A DNA stretch of 64,000 nucleotides from Bacteroidota bacterium (GTDB taxonomy: Bacteria > Bacteroidota > Bacteroidia > Flavobacteriales_D > Sanyastnellaceae), in assembly GCA_027622975.1 (NCBI GenBank), contig JAQBVN010000002.1:100364-164363 (forward strand), written 5' to 3'. A program made the position numbers and the translations under genes. Position 1 is the stretch's first letter, and each line of letters begins with the position of its first letter. Shown here one piece after another: positions 9,901-17,280 of the stretch. The notes below the pieces were generated by a model that was given only the letters and a program-made list of their open reading frames with translations, did not search any database and was not told the DNA's origin.

Positions 9901-9924
9901 CCAAAGGTGATCAAAAGGTTTCAT
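6916..9924 (-). CDS. GH92 family alpha-mannosidase, lipoprotein
   Basis: 1002 residues. ATG 9924 gives a signal sequence ending in a lipobox-like GGMTGC, implying lipid anchoring in the envelope. GH92 hallmarks: VNPFIGTGGHGHTYPGA and SPFGMVQLSPDT near the N terminus, GYHYTDSVVYGFSHTHLQG, the GNEPSHHVAYL block and the GLCGNEDCGQMSAWYVWSAL block that frame the calcium-dependent active site. A beta-rich C-terminal region of about 200 residues (VVATLDLGSLEEVNSMEI onward) looks like an F5/8-type (discoidin) carbohydrate-binding domain. Characterised GH92 enzymes remove alpha-linked mannose from glycoprotein or yeast-type glycans. The start overlaps the preceding stop by four bases (ATGA). Confidence 0.93.
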   Translation of the reverse strand: MKPFDHLWKGRVGIPIGIAWFVACYGGMTGCQTLPQPLHLEVNPFIGTGGHGHTYPGATSPFGMVQLSPDTRLDGWDGCGGYHYTDSVVYGFSHTHLQGTGVSDYGDILVMPCTKFGPGDTWRDMYQSRLNKATEKAHAGWYSCDLVDQNIHVELTTTPRMGIHRYSLREQDTLTLMVDLDHRDALVHYSIEPRGSRTVVGHRVSQNWAQEQHVYFALKFDRDFVWEDQMMEIERIDTLAEGSIRQIMRMVPVFKLDFGMVETLNVQAGISFCDIEGALRNLESEAIHGFDFDAYAMDNRQRWDEQLGRVSIEGGSPSDRTVFYTALYHATTVPNLASDVDGRYRGTDLQVHALKPGDGEHYTVFSLWDTYRALHPLLAWIEPERTRDMIRTMLRMYRDGGQLPVWELASNYTGCMIGYHSVPVMADATSWGIEGWDERLALEAMIQAADSLHLGLDAYASLGYIPSDHEHESVSKTLEYAFDDACIARHARRVGDTLVATRFERRATHWKNLVHPETKFIQPKRQGAWIEGFDPREVNFNFTEANGWQYLFAVPHDIEGQRDLMGGDDAYLQRLDDLFQAPIQTTGRVQPDITGLIGQYAHGNEPSHHVAYLPSYAGEPSATASRVRQICREFYTAEPDGLCGNEDCGQMSAWYVWSALGMYPVEPGSGQVVLGSPMFPRVVIAPAGGNATTEIRARGLNDRAIYPTAIRWHESGGRSSSVIKQSYLTTTQLRTGGMLEVLMASTPDPMFGRAESDRPHSSWIAQGSVPVPAFEAPRSFRDSTAWVALQHLDSSAVLQWSDDAGQTWNPAYDPWAVHVSSVLWGRAIVGKDTSSVVSHEITRVDHQWVLTLDAPADNQYTAGGSDALIDGLRGGIDFRTGEWQGHWGHDVVATLDLGSLEEVNSMEISALQDIKPWIWSPKRVLFSASSDGVDFDLVHIAQSHLDEDDWNVQRETFVCDQPVTTRYIQIQAEGRGPIPAWHLGSGNDRWMFLDEIVLDLKN

Positions 9925-10382
9925 GGTCGAGGTTTTTGGGTTTTGCACACGTTGCAATCCATGCGGTTGTGAAGGCCAAAATGCATCACTTGCGGCTTGT
10001 CGGGTGGGTTCAAATCGTCAAAAGCACTTCGCAGGCTGTCCGGCAACCCATCACGCATCTGCATGGTTCTCCGCTCTCGACATACCCTCATCTGCACCGA
10101 GGCGAGTTGCACGCCGCGCAATATCTCAGCCTCGTCCAACGGTGCCTGTTGTAGGCTGTCTTGGTGCATTTTCCAATGGGCCAAACACGAATCACATGCC
10201 AGCGCCACCCTCAAGATCTCGTGGCTGAATTCTTCCGTGAGATTCAATTGAGAAGCCACATGCTGTGCGGTGCGCATCCCCTCGGACAGGTTCCATGTTT
10301 GGGCTTGAGCTTCGCTCCAAGTCAAGCCTAGGAACATGACCCACATGGAGGAGCGGAAGAGGCATGTCAAGTGGGTGGTCAT
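9921..10382 (-). CDS. small exported protein with two CxxC motifs
   Basis: 153 residues, family not recognised. ATG 10382 gives a signal peptide (ending in SEAQAQ), with the start overlapping the S41 peptidase stop (ATGA). The mature part is helical, with a CDSCLAHW motif mid-protein and CNVC eight residues from the end (MDCNVCKTQKPRP). A CxxC followed by nearby His resembles metal or haem sites, but neither motif is the CxxCH of cytochrome c. Its place between a peptidase and GH92 with 4-base overlaps on both sides says it is co-translated with exported enzymes. Its function is unknown. Confidence 0.7.
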   Translation of the reverse strand: MTTHLTCLFRSSMWVMFLGLTWSEAQAQTWNLSEGMRTAQHVASQLNLTEEFSHEILRVALACDSCLAHWKMHQDSLQQAPLDEAEILRGVQLASVQMRVCRERRTMQMRDGLPDSLRSAFDDLNPPDKPQVMHFGLHNRMDCNVCKTQKPRP

Positions 10383-11848
10383 GGTCGCTGGGCTTCTTCG
10401 ATCCACCGGGCCAAGGATTCTTCCAAGAGTTTGGGTTGATTCCACAACGAAGGCAAGAGGATGTCTGGTTGAATAGGGGTGGTTGTGGACCATGCCTCAC
10501 AGGGTTGAGCCATGAACACCGCGGTGGCCAAACTGACAACAATGCCTGAACGAGGAAGTGTCTTCAGGTAGGGGTTGCCCATGGTTCCGACAGAAGGACC
10601 CATGCAAGGCTCTCCCATGATGGGCCCCCGCTTCGTGTCTTGGAATGCCCCGGCGAAGGACACCGTGGCAGAGGCGGATTCCCCATCCATCAATACACAA
10701 ACGGGACCTCGGAACACCGTGCTACCAAGCACGTAATGCACGGGAAAGGTCAGGGTATCCACACTTCCCAAGGGCAAATGAACCATGCGGTGAACGTATT
10801 GGGCCTCGGGACTGTCTGCCAGGTGTTTGTCGACCCAACGTTTGCGCAAACCCCGGTATCCCTTGCGTTGAGCTTTGAGTGTGGACGTGCTCTGCTTGGC
10901 CACCAGCGCAAAAGGCAACGCCCGACGCTCCAGAGCGATGGACTTCCACAGCAATTCCATCCTCGTGGACATGCCGCCGAGGTTTCCTCTCAAATCGATC
11001 ACCAGTGGACAATTGAGTTGTTGGAGAACCGAGAATCCTTTCCGCAACCTGTTTCCATATCGAAACCATGGGCCTGATGCGAAAGAAGTAATTTTCAACG
11101 TGGCCGCTCCAGGATGGAGGGAGGCCGTGCGCAATGTCGTGCGTCGAGTATCCCTGCGTGTCAATCCAGATCCATCGGGAAAGGTCCAGTCAACAACAGG
11201 TTGTCTCGGGGACAGTTGAGCCCATCCTTGGGCAGACTTCCACCAACCTTGGGTGGCCAAATGAATGTCGTGAGGCAAGCCTGCGGGTCCGACCAAGGTC
11301 AGGGTGAGCGTGTCTCGTTGTGTGGTTCCCAACACCCAAGCGGTCACCAGGTGTGCGGCGTTTCGTGAGGTCGCCGTCACACTCGGTCCCTCCATGCACG
11401 CAAGGTCGAGGGCAGCCTCGATGCATGCCTCAGCCGGAATTCCGTTCAATGCCAAGACTCGAGTCCCGTCAATCCCGGGAGAGTCAGCAGAGGCTTGGAC
11501 CCAAAGCGCCCGTCCTTCGATGGCCCACTGGATTGGAATGCTGCCGTATTCCCTTTCCACGTCGAAGACCCAATGCCATGGCGATACGGAACTGTGACTG
11601 TCTTGGAGCACCTGAAGCAGACGGTTGGTTGCACGAATGCGCTCCAGGTGGTTGGCGTCAAGCCACATTTCGCGTGTATCGTCCAACATTTCGACCCATG
11701 CTTGTTCCCCGCAACGGAGAAATGGTGCGGGATGCATGGTTCGCACCCACGCATCGAGGGAGTCCAAATCAGCTTGGGCTTGATACGATGTGTTTTCACC
11801 CATCAAGAGGATGAAAACCCAAAGGGCGGCTGTTCTTGACAAGCGCAT
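10379..11848 (-). CDS. S41 family (C-terminal-processing type) peptidase, exported
   Basis: 489 residues with an N-terminal hydrophobic signal sequence (about residues 1-24). An N-terminal helical region contains LLQVLQDSHSSV, as in S41/tricorn-type peptidases. A PDZ-like segment follows around 'GSIPIQWAIEGRALWVQ'. The S41 catalytic core has PLVIDLRGNLGG and CVLMDGESASATVSFAGAF, in which the serine of the GESASA turn is the probable nucleophile, then GEPCMGPSVG. C-terminal IQPDILLP is also typical. The substrate is unknown. It starts 4 bases past the paaZ stop and its stop overlaps the next gene. Confidence 0.85.
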   Translation of the reverse strand: MRLSRTAALWVFILLMGENTSYQAQADLDSLDAWVRTMHPAPFLRCGEQAWVEMLDDTREMWLDANHLERIRATNRLLQVLQDSHSSVSPWHWVFDVEREYGSIPIQWAIEGRALWVQASADSPGIDGTRVLALNGIPAEACIEAALDLACMEGPSVTATSRNAAHLVTAWVLGTTQRDTLTLTLVGPAGLPHDIHLATQGWWKSAQGWAQLSPRQPVVDWTFPDGSGLTRRDTRRTTLRTASLHPGAATLKITSFASGPWFRYGNRLRKGFSVLQQLNCPLVIDLRGNLGGMSTRMELLWKSIALERRALPFALVAKQSTSTLKAQRKGYRGLRKRWVDKHLADSPEAQYVHRMVHLPLGSVDTLTFPVHYVLGSTVFRGPVCVLMDGESASATVSFAGAFQDTKRGPIMGEPCMGPSVGTMGNPYLKTLPRSGIVVSLATAVFMAQPCEAWSTTTPIQPDILLPSLWNQPKLLEESLARWIEEAQRP

Positions 11849-11852
11849 GGAA

Positions 11853-13913
11853 TCACAAAGGATCTGGACCTTGGTCTCTCTTCTTAACCATGGTCAGGAT
11901 GGTCGCCACCGCCACCATCTCATGCTCTTGGTCCCACACTTCCACCCGGTATTTGACAATGCCTTTGGCCACGTCCTCGGGTTCCTTTCGTTCTTGGGCG
12001 ATTTTTTCCACCACGGTGAGCTTGACGCCTATTGTGGTGCCCGGGTACACAGGTTTGGTGAATCGGCATTCATCGATGCCGTAGTTTAAAAGCACGGGTC
12101 CCTTTCGCGGCTCGACAAACAAACCTGCAGCCTTGCTCAAAATGTAATATCCATGTGCCACGCGTCCCTCAAACATGGTTCCTTCCAAGCTTGTGGCATC
12201 GACATGGGCATAGAAGTGGTCGCCTGAAACGTTGGCGAAATTGGCGATGTCTGCTTCGGTTACCGTGTGTCGTGCGGTGGTCACTGTGTCGCCGACCTCG
12301 AGGTCTTCGAAGTGCTTCCGAAACACATGGGGTTCGCTTTCTGGTTGGATTGCCCCGGGTTGAAATTGGGATGTGATGGCTGTGAGCATGGACGGATGTC
12401 CTTGGATCGCCGTTCGTTGCATGTAGTGCTTGATACCTCGCAAACCACCCATTTCTTCTCCTCCACCTGCCCGGCCTGGACCTCCATGCACGAGCATGGG
12501 CATGGGTGAGCCATGGCCTGTGCTCTCCCCAGCACAATCGCGGTCGAGCACGAGAATGCGACCGTGCATGTGCGCTGCCTCCCGAACAAAGGTTTGGGCA
12601 ATCTTGGGGTCGTGTGTGGTGATGCTGCAGCAGAGAGAGCCTTTTCCACGTTCCGCCAAAGAGACCGCTTCCTCCAAGCTGTTGTATGGCATCAAGGTGC
12701 TCACAGGTCCAAACGCCTCCACCTCATGGCATGCGATGGCGTCCATGGGATTGTCGTTTCTGAGCAGGAGCGGGGAGAGGAAGGCACCTTTTTCAGGGTC
12801 TGCCCCGAGAAGGTTGAGGGTTGTTGAATCACCAAACACGCGCGTGGCTTCTTCTTCAATCCGAGCCACTTGGTCCATGACGTCGGCACATTGGGTTTTT
12901 CCCACCAATGCCCCCATCCGAACCCCCTTCACTTGGGGGTCACCAATGACGGTTTGGCCCAAGGCATGGACCAGGGCTTCCTGGACGTCATTGATTCTCG
13001 ATGACGGAACGAAAATTCGGCGAACGGCCGTGCATTTCTGTCCGCATTTGACGGTCATCTCTTTGCGAACCTCGCGAATGAATAGGTCAAACTCCGGCGT
13101 ACCAGGTATGGCATCCTCGCCCAGAATCGCCGCATTCAAAGAATCTGCCTCCATGTTGAAAGGAACGGCGTAGTCCAACAGTCTTGCATGTGATTTCAAC
13201 ATGCGACCCGTCGCGGCTGATCCGGTGAATGTAACCACATCCCGTTCATCAACATGGTCCAAGATGTCTCTGGCGGGACCGCAAATCAATTGCAAAGCCC
13301 CTGGCGGCAGGATCCCGCTTTTGTGGATTTCCGCCACCACAGCTTCCGTTAAGAACGATGTCGAGGTTGCGGGTTTGACCAAGGCAGGCACTCCGGCCAT
13401 CCAGTTGACAGCCACCTTTTCTAACATTCCCCACACGGGAAAGTTGAAGGCATTGATGTGCACCGCCAAACCCCGTTTGGGTACCATCAGATGGTGACCT
13501 CCAAATGTGCCTCCTCGACCCAATGGCACAAAATCCCCGTCTGTGGCAAAGGGCGTGTCGGGAAGCTTGCGGCGCAAACTCGCATTGGCAAACAAATTGC
13601 CAATTCCGCCTTCAATGTCGATCCAGGCATCTCCACGGGTAGCACCAGTAGCCCAGCTCGCTTGGTAAAACAATTCCTTCTTCTCGGTCAAATGCAAGGC
13701 CAAACGCTTCAGCATCCGGCCACGTTCCTGGAAGGTCATGCGCCGCAGGGCTTGCCCACCCACTTCCCGTCCAAACTGGTAGGCTTCTGCCAGGTCGATT
13801 CCGGAGGCATCGGCCACGGCCACGACGTCACCTGAAATCGCGTGAATCAAGGCTGTGCCCTCGCCATCCCCTAGTTGCCATTGGTCGGCGATGAGGTTTC
13901 GTAGTTTGGTCAT
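11853..13913 (-). CDS. paaZ: PaaZ-like bifunctional aldehyde dehydrogenase / enoyl-CoA hydratase
   Basis: 686 residues, the full fused length. Residues about 1-515 are an aldehyde dehydrogenase: FTGSA (229-233), the general base Glu255 in NMEADSLNAA and the nucleophile Cys294 in GQKCTAVRR. Residues about 540-680 are a MaoC/hot-dog hydratase, with ADIANFANVSGDHFYAHVD holding the catalytic Asp/His pair. In phenylacetate degradation PaaZ opens the oxepin-CoA ring by hydrolysis and oxidises the resulting semialdehyde. No other paa genes are in this window, so the rest of the pathway must lie elsewhere or the substrate differs. It heads the five-gene minus-strand run. Confidence 0.92.
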   Translation of the reverse strand: MTKLRNLIADQWQLGDGEGTALIHAISGDVVAVADASGIDLAEAYQFGREVGGQALRRMTFQERGRMLKRLALHLTEKKELFYQASWATGATRGDAWIDIEGGIGNLFANASLRRKLPDTPFATDGDFVPLGRGGTFGGHHLMVPKRGLAVHINAFNFPVWGMLEKVAVNWMAGVPALVKPATSTSFLTEAVVAEIHKSGILPPGALQLICGPARDILDHVDERDVVTFTGSAATGRMLKSHARLLDYAVPFNMEADSLNAAILGEDAIPGTPEFDLFIREVRKEMTVKCGQKCTAVRRIFVPSSRINDVQEALVHALGQTVIGDPQVKGVRMGALVGKTQCADVMDQVARIEEEATRVFGDSTTLNLLGADPEKGAFLSPLLLRNDNPMDAIACHEVEAFGPVSTLMPYNSLEEAVSLAERGKGSLCCSITTHDPKIAQTFVREAAHMHGRILVLDRDCAGESTGHGSPMPMLVHGGPGRAGGGEEMGGLRGIKHYMQRTAIQGHPSMLTAITSQFQPGAIQPESEPHVFRKHFEDLEVGDTVTTARHTVTEADIANFANVSGDHFYAHVDATSLEGTMFEGRVAHGYYILSKAAGLFVEPRKGPVLLNYGIDECRFTKPVYPGTTIGVKLTVVEKIAQERKEPEDVAKGIVKYRVEVWDQEHEMVAVATILTMVKKRDQGPDPL

Positions 13914-13937
13914 CTTCTTGTCGTGTTTCGTTGGTTG

Positions 13938-13945
13938 CGAAGGTA
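13938..13945 (-). promoter_or_regulatory. possible -7 box upstream of paaZ
   Basis: Minus-strand TACCTTCG, 24 bases before ATG 13913, with TTTG 14 bases further upstream (13963-13960). The spacing is shorter than the usual 17-21, so this is tentative. Confidence 0.3.
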
Positions 13946-14110
13946 GCCTTCTGAAGGGCCAAACACATGAACAGGCTCGAATTCCCCCGCAAAGTCAAAC
14001 AGGCCGGAGCTCTTGGGCCCAGTAAGACAATTCCATGTTTTCGCAGTTTGAACCGCAGATGAAATTTTGAATGACGACGATGAATTGATGAATTTTTACG
14101 TTAAAAGTTC

Positions 14111-14142
14111 TTGCTTCTTGTTGTTTTCCTTTGTTATCTTTA
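14111..14142 (+). promoter_or_regulatory. Bacteroidota-type promoter for the T9SS gene at 14203
   Basis: TTG (14111-14113), 21 bases, then TATCTTTA (14135-14142) against the consensus TAnnTTTG. It would give a leader of about 55 bases. The rest of the gap 13914-14110 holds no gene that I can see apart from the paaZ promoter region. Confidence 0.4.
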
Positions 14143-14202
14143 GGGCGATGTACCCCCAAAAGGGTCTTTCACTCTGACAAAAGCAAACAATATCTTACAC
14201 TC

Positions 14203-15162
14203 ATGAAGAACCTTTTTGCAATGACCGCAGCCTTGATGATGGGCTTCGGTGCGAGCGCCAGCAACGTGGAGCTGGTCGTTGAAGCCGTGGACAACCAAGG
14301 CACTGTTCCTGGCAACACCTACCGCGTGTATGCCGTTCTCCCATCTGCCCAACACAGCCTCCACGCAGTGTTTGCCGCAGAAGGTCACGTGTTGAATCTT
14401 GCCACCACTGGCACGTTCTTCCAGCACCAATATGGCAGCTACTCTTCGTTGGACATCAACGAGAACATCGTAGCCATCGAGCCAGGGTTGGCATTCGACA
14501 GCTGGGTCACAGTGGGTGCAAAGAACAGCGACAACAACAATTTTTGGACGATCGGCATTGATTACGAGAACTTCTTGGCTGGTCAAGAATTGACCGTGGT
14601 TGATGGTGCATGGTTCGTGGTTCCCACAGACATCAATGCGGCAGCTGAAGTCGGCAACAAAGTTCTTTTGATGCAATTGACCACCGATGGTACTGCCACG
14701 GGTGTGTTGAACCTTCAAGGACGTGATGGTGAAGGTGGAACTTGGCGTGCACACGACTTGACGTTCACCACGACCGATGCGCATGTGTTCGGTTGCACGG
14801 ACGCTTCTGCTTCTAACTACAACGCGAACGCGACGTACAACGACGGCACTTGCGAAGGTGAGGCTTCTACTGGTTTGACCGGCATTTCAGCCGACACCCA
14901 GTGGAGCATTTTCCCAAACCCTGTGGTTGAGTCTACGTTCAGTGTCAAGTTTGACGCAGAGCTCGTGCTCGGCGAAGAGAACATGGTGATCGAAGCGACA
15001 GACCTCAGCGGAAAGATTGTGTTGTCTCAAGAAATCACCCAAGGTGATGTGGTTGGAGGCAACCGCGTTTTGGTCAAGCACAGCCTTGCAGCCGGCACGT
15101 ACACGCTGTCTGCCAAGCATGCTGATTTCTCTGCAGCTCAAAACTTTGTGGTGACTCGCTAA
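14203..15162 (+). CDS. T9SS-exported protein with GCTD-type repeat and sorting domain
   Basis: 319 residues with a signal peptide (MKNLFAMTAALMMGFGASA). The N-terminal 190 residues (NVELVVEAVDNQG...YRVYAVLPSAQHSLHAVF) belong to a type I have seen only in T9SS cargo of marine Bacteroidota; its function is unknown. Next comes a GCTDASASNYNANATYNDGTC segment, a short Asp/Asn-rich motif frequent in such proteins. A type A sorting domain closes the protein (IFPNPVVESTF, DLSGKIVL, AAGTYTLSAK). It is flanked by its own promoter and a strong terminator, so it is probably monocistronic and possibly well expressed. Codon use is regular and C-ending, like the ribosomal gene in the window. Confidence 0.82.
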   Translation: MKNLFAMTAALMMGFGASASNVELVVEAVDNQGTVPGNTYRVYAVLPSAQHSLHAVFAAEGHVLNLATTGTFFQHQYGSYSSLDINENIVAIEPGLAFDSWVTVGAKNSDNNNFWTIGIDYENFLAGQELTVVDGAWFVVPTDINAAAEVGNKVLLMQLTTDGTATGVLNLQGRDGEGGTWRAHDLTFTTTDAHVFGCTDASASNYNANATYNDGTCEGEASTGLTGISADTQWSIFPNPVVESTFSVKFDAELVLGEENMVIEATDLSGKIVLSQEITQGDVVGGNRVLVKHSLAAGTYTLSAKHADFSAAQNFVVTR

Positions 15163-15180
15163 TCGAAGTCCCATGGATTG

Positions 15181-15209
15181 AAAAGGGAGGCGAAAGCCTC
15201 CCTTTTTTG
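15181..15209 (+). terminator. rho-independent terminator of the T9SS gene
   Basis: An 11-bp perfect stem (15181-15191 with 15196-15206) capped by a GAAA tetraloop and ending in a T run, 18 bases after the stop. Confidence 0.9.
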
Positions 15210-15246
15210 TGCCTTGATGTATGTGAGTTACCCTTGGTTGCTTCGG

Positions 15247-15254
15247 TATCTTTG
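15247..15254 (+). promoter_or_regulatory. -7 box four bases before the PhoD-like gene
   Basis: A perfect TATCTTTG ends four bases before ATG 15259. No TTTG lies at the normal upstream distance. The spacing implies a leaderless or near-leaderless transcript. Confidence 0.5.
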
Positions 15255-15258
15255 AAGC

Positions 15259-16611
15259 ATGATGAACATCGCTTTTCGGCTTTTTGCATCGATCACCTTG
15301 GGGATCGGAATGTGGTTTTTGCCTTGCCGTGTCACCAGTCAGATCCAAACGGCGGAAGAGTGGAGACAGAATGGTCCCATGATTGGTCACGTCAGCATGC
15401 GTACTGCTTTGGTGTGGTTGCAAACCACCCAGTCCGCTGACGTTTGGCTTGAATATCGGATCAAGGATGCAGGGGATGGTGTCGCTTTGTGGAAGTCATC
15501 AGAAAAGATGCACACCGAAAGGGCATCGGGCTACACTGCCCACATCGAACTGGACGGATTGGAACCCGGATCAACGTATGTGGTCAAGTGTCTCATTGAT
15601 GGTCATGCATTGACAGACGAATTGGAAATCTCCACCCAACCCTTGTGGGATTATCGAATGGACCCTCCCGCATTCAAGGTTGCAACAGGGAGTTGTGCCT
15701 ACATCAACGAAGAGCCCTACGATCGACCTGGAAAGTCGTATGGCGGAGATTATCACATCTTTGAAAGCATGGCAGCGGATGATCCTGACATGATGTTGTG
15801 GTTGGGCGACAACATCTATCTCCGGGAGGTTGATTTTCAATCCTATTCGGGATTTCTGCATCGGTACTCCCACACAAGGAGCACACCAGAAATGGCTACC
15901 CTGTTGCGTACGTGTCCCAATTATGCCATTTGGGATGACCATGATTTTGGACCCAACGACGCGGATGGAAGTTGGGTGCACTCGGATTGGTCTCGTGAGT
16001 CATTCGAGGCCTTCTGGGCGAATCCAAGTTATGGCATTCCACAGGCGCCACGGGGAGTGACGACTGCGTTCCGATTTGTGGACATGGAATTCTTCTTGCT
16101 GGACAACCGGACCTATCGTGTGGATCATCACAACAAGACTCAACCCACCACTGTCCTCGGACAAGCACAGATTGATTGGCTGATTCAAGCCATGGTCAAA
16201 TCGAGGGCCCCCTACAAATTCGTGGTGGTGGGAGGGCAAGTTTTGTCAGATGCTGCTGTTTACGAGAATGTTGCGCAATACCCTGAAGAGCGTGCTCAAA
16301 TTCTCAAACGCATCGAGGAAGAGGACATTCGTGGTGTGGTATTCTTGAGCGGAGACAGGCACACGACGGAATTGTCCACCATGGTCATGGCGAATGGCCG
16401 GCGCATCCATGATTTGACGGTCAGTCCCTTGACGAGCGGTACGGGAAATGCGCGTGACGAGCCCAATTCTTTTCGCGTGGAGGGGACCTATGTGGATCAG
16501 CGCAATTATGCCATCCTGTCCTTCGAAGGCCCTCGAAAGGAACGGGTCTGCACCGTGACCATCAAGAACAGCGATGGCAACGTGCTTTGGTCTCAAGCCT
16601 TGGATCGATGA
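15259..16611 (+). CDS. PhoD-like alkaline phosphatase/phosphodiesterase family protein, exported
   Basis: 450 residues with an N-terminal signal sequence (to about residue 28). A fibronectin-like N-terminal domain (about 35-130, SADVWLEYRI...LEPGSTYVVKCLIDG) is followed by a PhoD metallophosphatase domain. That domain shows ATGSCAY, MMLWLGDNIYLRE, the metal-binding YAIWDDHDFGPNDAD, FFLLDNRTYR and VVFLSGDRHTTEL. PhoD enzymes release phosphate from mono- and diesters outside the cytoplasm, using calcium and iron in studied examples. An ATG three bases downstream (15262) is an equally good start. Its stop overlaps the pdxH start by four bases, an odd metabolic pairing. Confidence 0.88.
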   Translation: MMNIAFRLFASITLGIGMWFLPCRVTSQIQTAEEWRQNGPMIGHVSMRTALVWLQTTQSADVWLEYRIKDAGDGVALWKSSEKMHTERASGYTAHIELDGLEPGSTYVVKCLIDGHALTDELEISTQPLWDYRMDPPAFKVATGSCAYINEEPYDRPGKSYGGDYHIFESMAADDPDMMLWLGDNIYLREVDFQSYSGFLHRYSHTRSTPEMATLLRTCPNYAIWDDHDFGPNDADGSWVHSDWSRESFEAFWANPSYGIPQAPRGVTTAFRFVDMEFFLLDNRTYRVDHHNKTQPTTVLGQAQIDWLIQAMVKSRAPYKFVVVGGQVLSDAAVYENVAQYPEERAQILKRIEEEDIRGVVFLSGDRHTTELSTMVMANGRRIHDLTVSPLTSGTGNARDEPNSFRVEGTYVDQRNYAILSFEGPRKERVCTVTIKNSDGNVLWSQALDR

Positions 16612-17243
16612 GTTTGCACGGTAGAACGGTCTACGCCAAGTCCGTGCTTCGGGAATCGGACGTGTCACAAGGCCCCTTGCAATTGTTGCAAGATTGGGTG
16701 GAGGATGCCGTGAAGCAACAACTCCCAGATGCGACGGCTTTCGCGCTGTCGACGTTGGATCAAAACGACTTTCCTCACAGCCGAATTGTGTTGCTTAGAG
16801 AACTGAGTCAAGGGACCCTCGTGTTCTACACCAATTACCTCAGTGAAAAGGGGAGAGACCTCGAACGCCATCCTCGAGCGGGAGCCACCTTCTTTTGGCC
16901 TCAACTCGAGCGTCAGATCAGGGTACGAGGTGAGGTAGTCCGCGTTTCATTGGGCATGTCTGACACCTATTTTGCGTCGCGTCCCCGAGAGAGTCAATTG
17001 GGAGCGTGGGCATCTCAGCAAAGCGAAAGGGTTGAGTCGAGAATTGAACTTGACCACGCTTTTCAGGCGGCTGAATCGCGATTCCAAGGCGGAGAAGTCC
17101 CACGACCTCCCCATTGGGGTGGATTCGCATTGAAACCCGTTCACATGGAGTTTTGGCAGGGCCGACCATCTCGGCTTCACGATCGGCTTTCTTTTGTGAA
17201 GACGGAACAAGGTGCTTGGGACCTCCACAGGTTGCAACCGTAG
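16608..17243 (+). CDS. pdxH: pyridoxamine/pyridoxine 5'-phosphate oxidase
   Basis: 211 residues, normal length. It oxidises pyridoxamine or pyridoxine phosphate to pyridoxal phosphate with FMN. Family blocks: DATAFALSTLDQNDFPHSRIV, VLLRELSQG, FYTNYLSEKGRDLERHP for FMN contact, the ERQIRVRGEVVRV block, SRPRESQLGAWAS, PRPPHWGGFAL and the C-terminal FWQGRPSRLHDRLSF ending in LQP. The start ATG 16608 overlaps the PhoD stop (ATGA), so it is translationally coupled. It converges with rlmI. Confidence 0.95.
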   Translation: MSLHGRTVYAKSVLRESDVSQGPLQLLQDWVEDAVKQQLPDATAFALSTLDQNDFPHSRIVLLRELSQGTLVFYTNYLSEKGRDLERHPRAGATFFWPQLERQIRVRGEVVRVSLGMSDTYFASRPRESQLGAWASQQSERVESRIELDHAFQAAESRFQGGEVPRPPHWGGFALKPVHMEFWQGRPSRLHDRLSFVKTEQGAWDLHRLQP

Positions 17244-17280
17244 TGAATGCTTGTTGGGTTGGTGTTTGGCAACAAAGAGG

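Noticed and set aside
12430..13173. Plus-strand frame of 247 codons
   Set aside because: It is opposite paaZ, which has all catalytic motifs; Ser/Arg/Pro-rich shadow.
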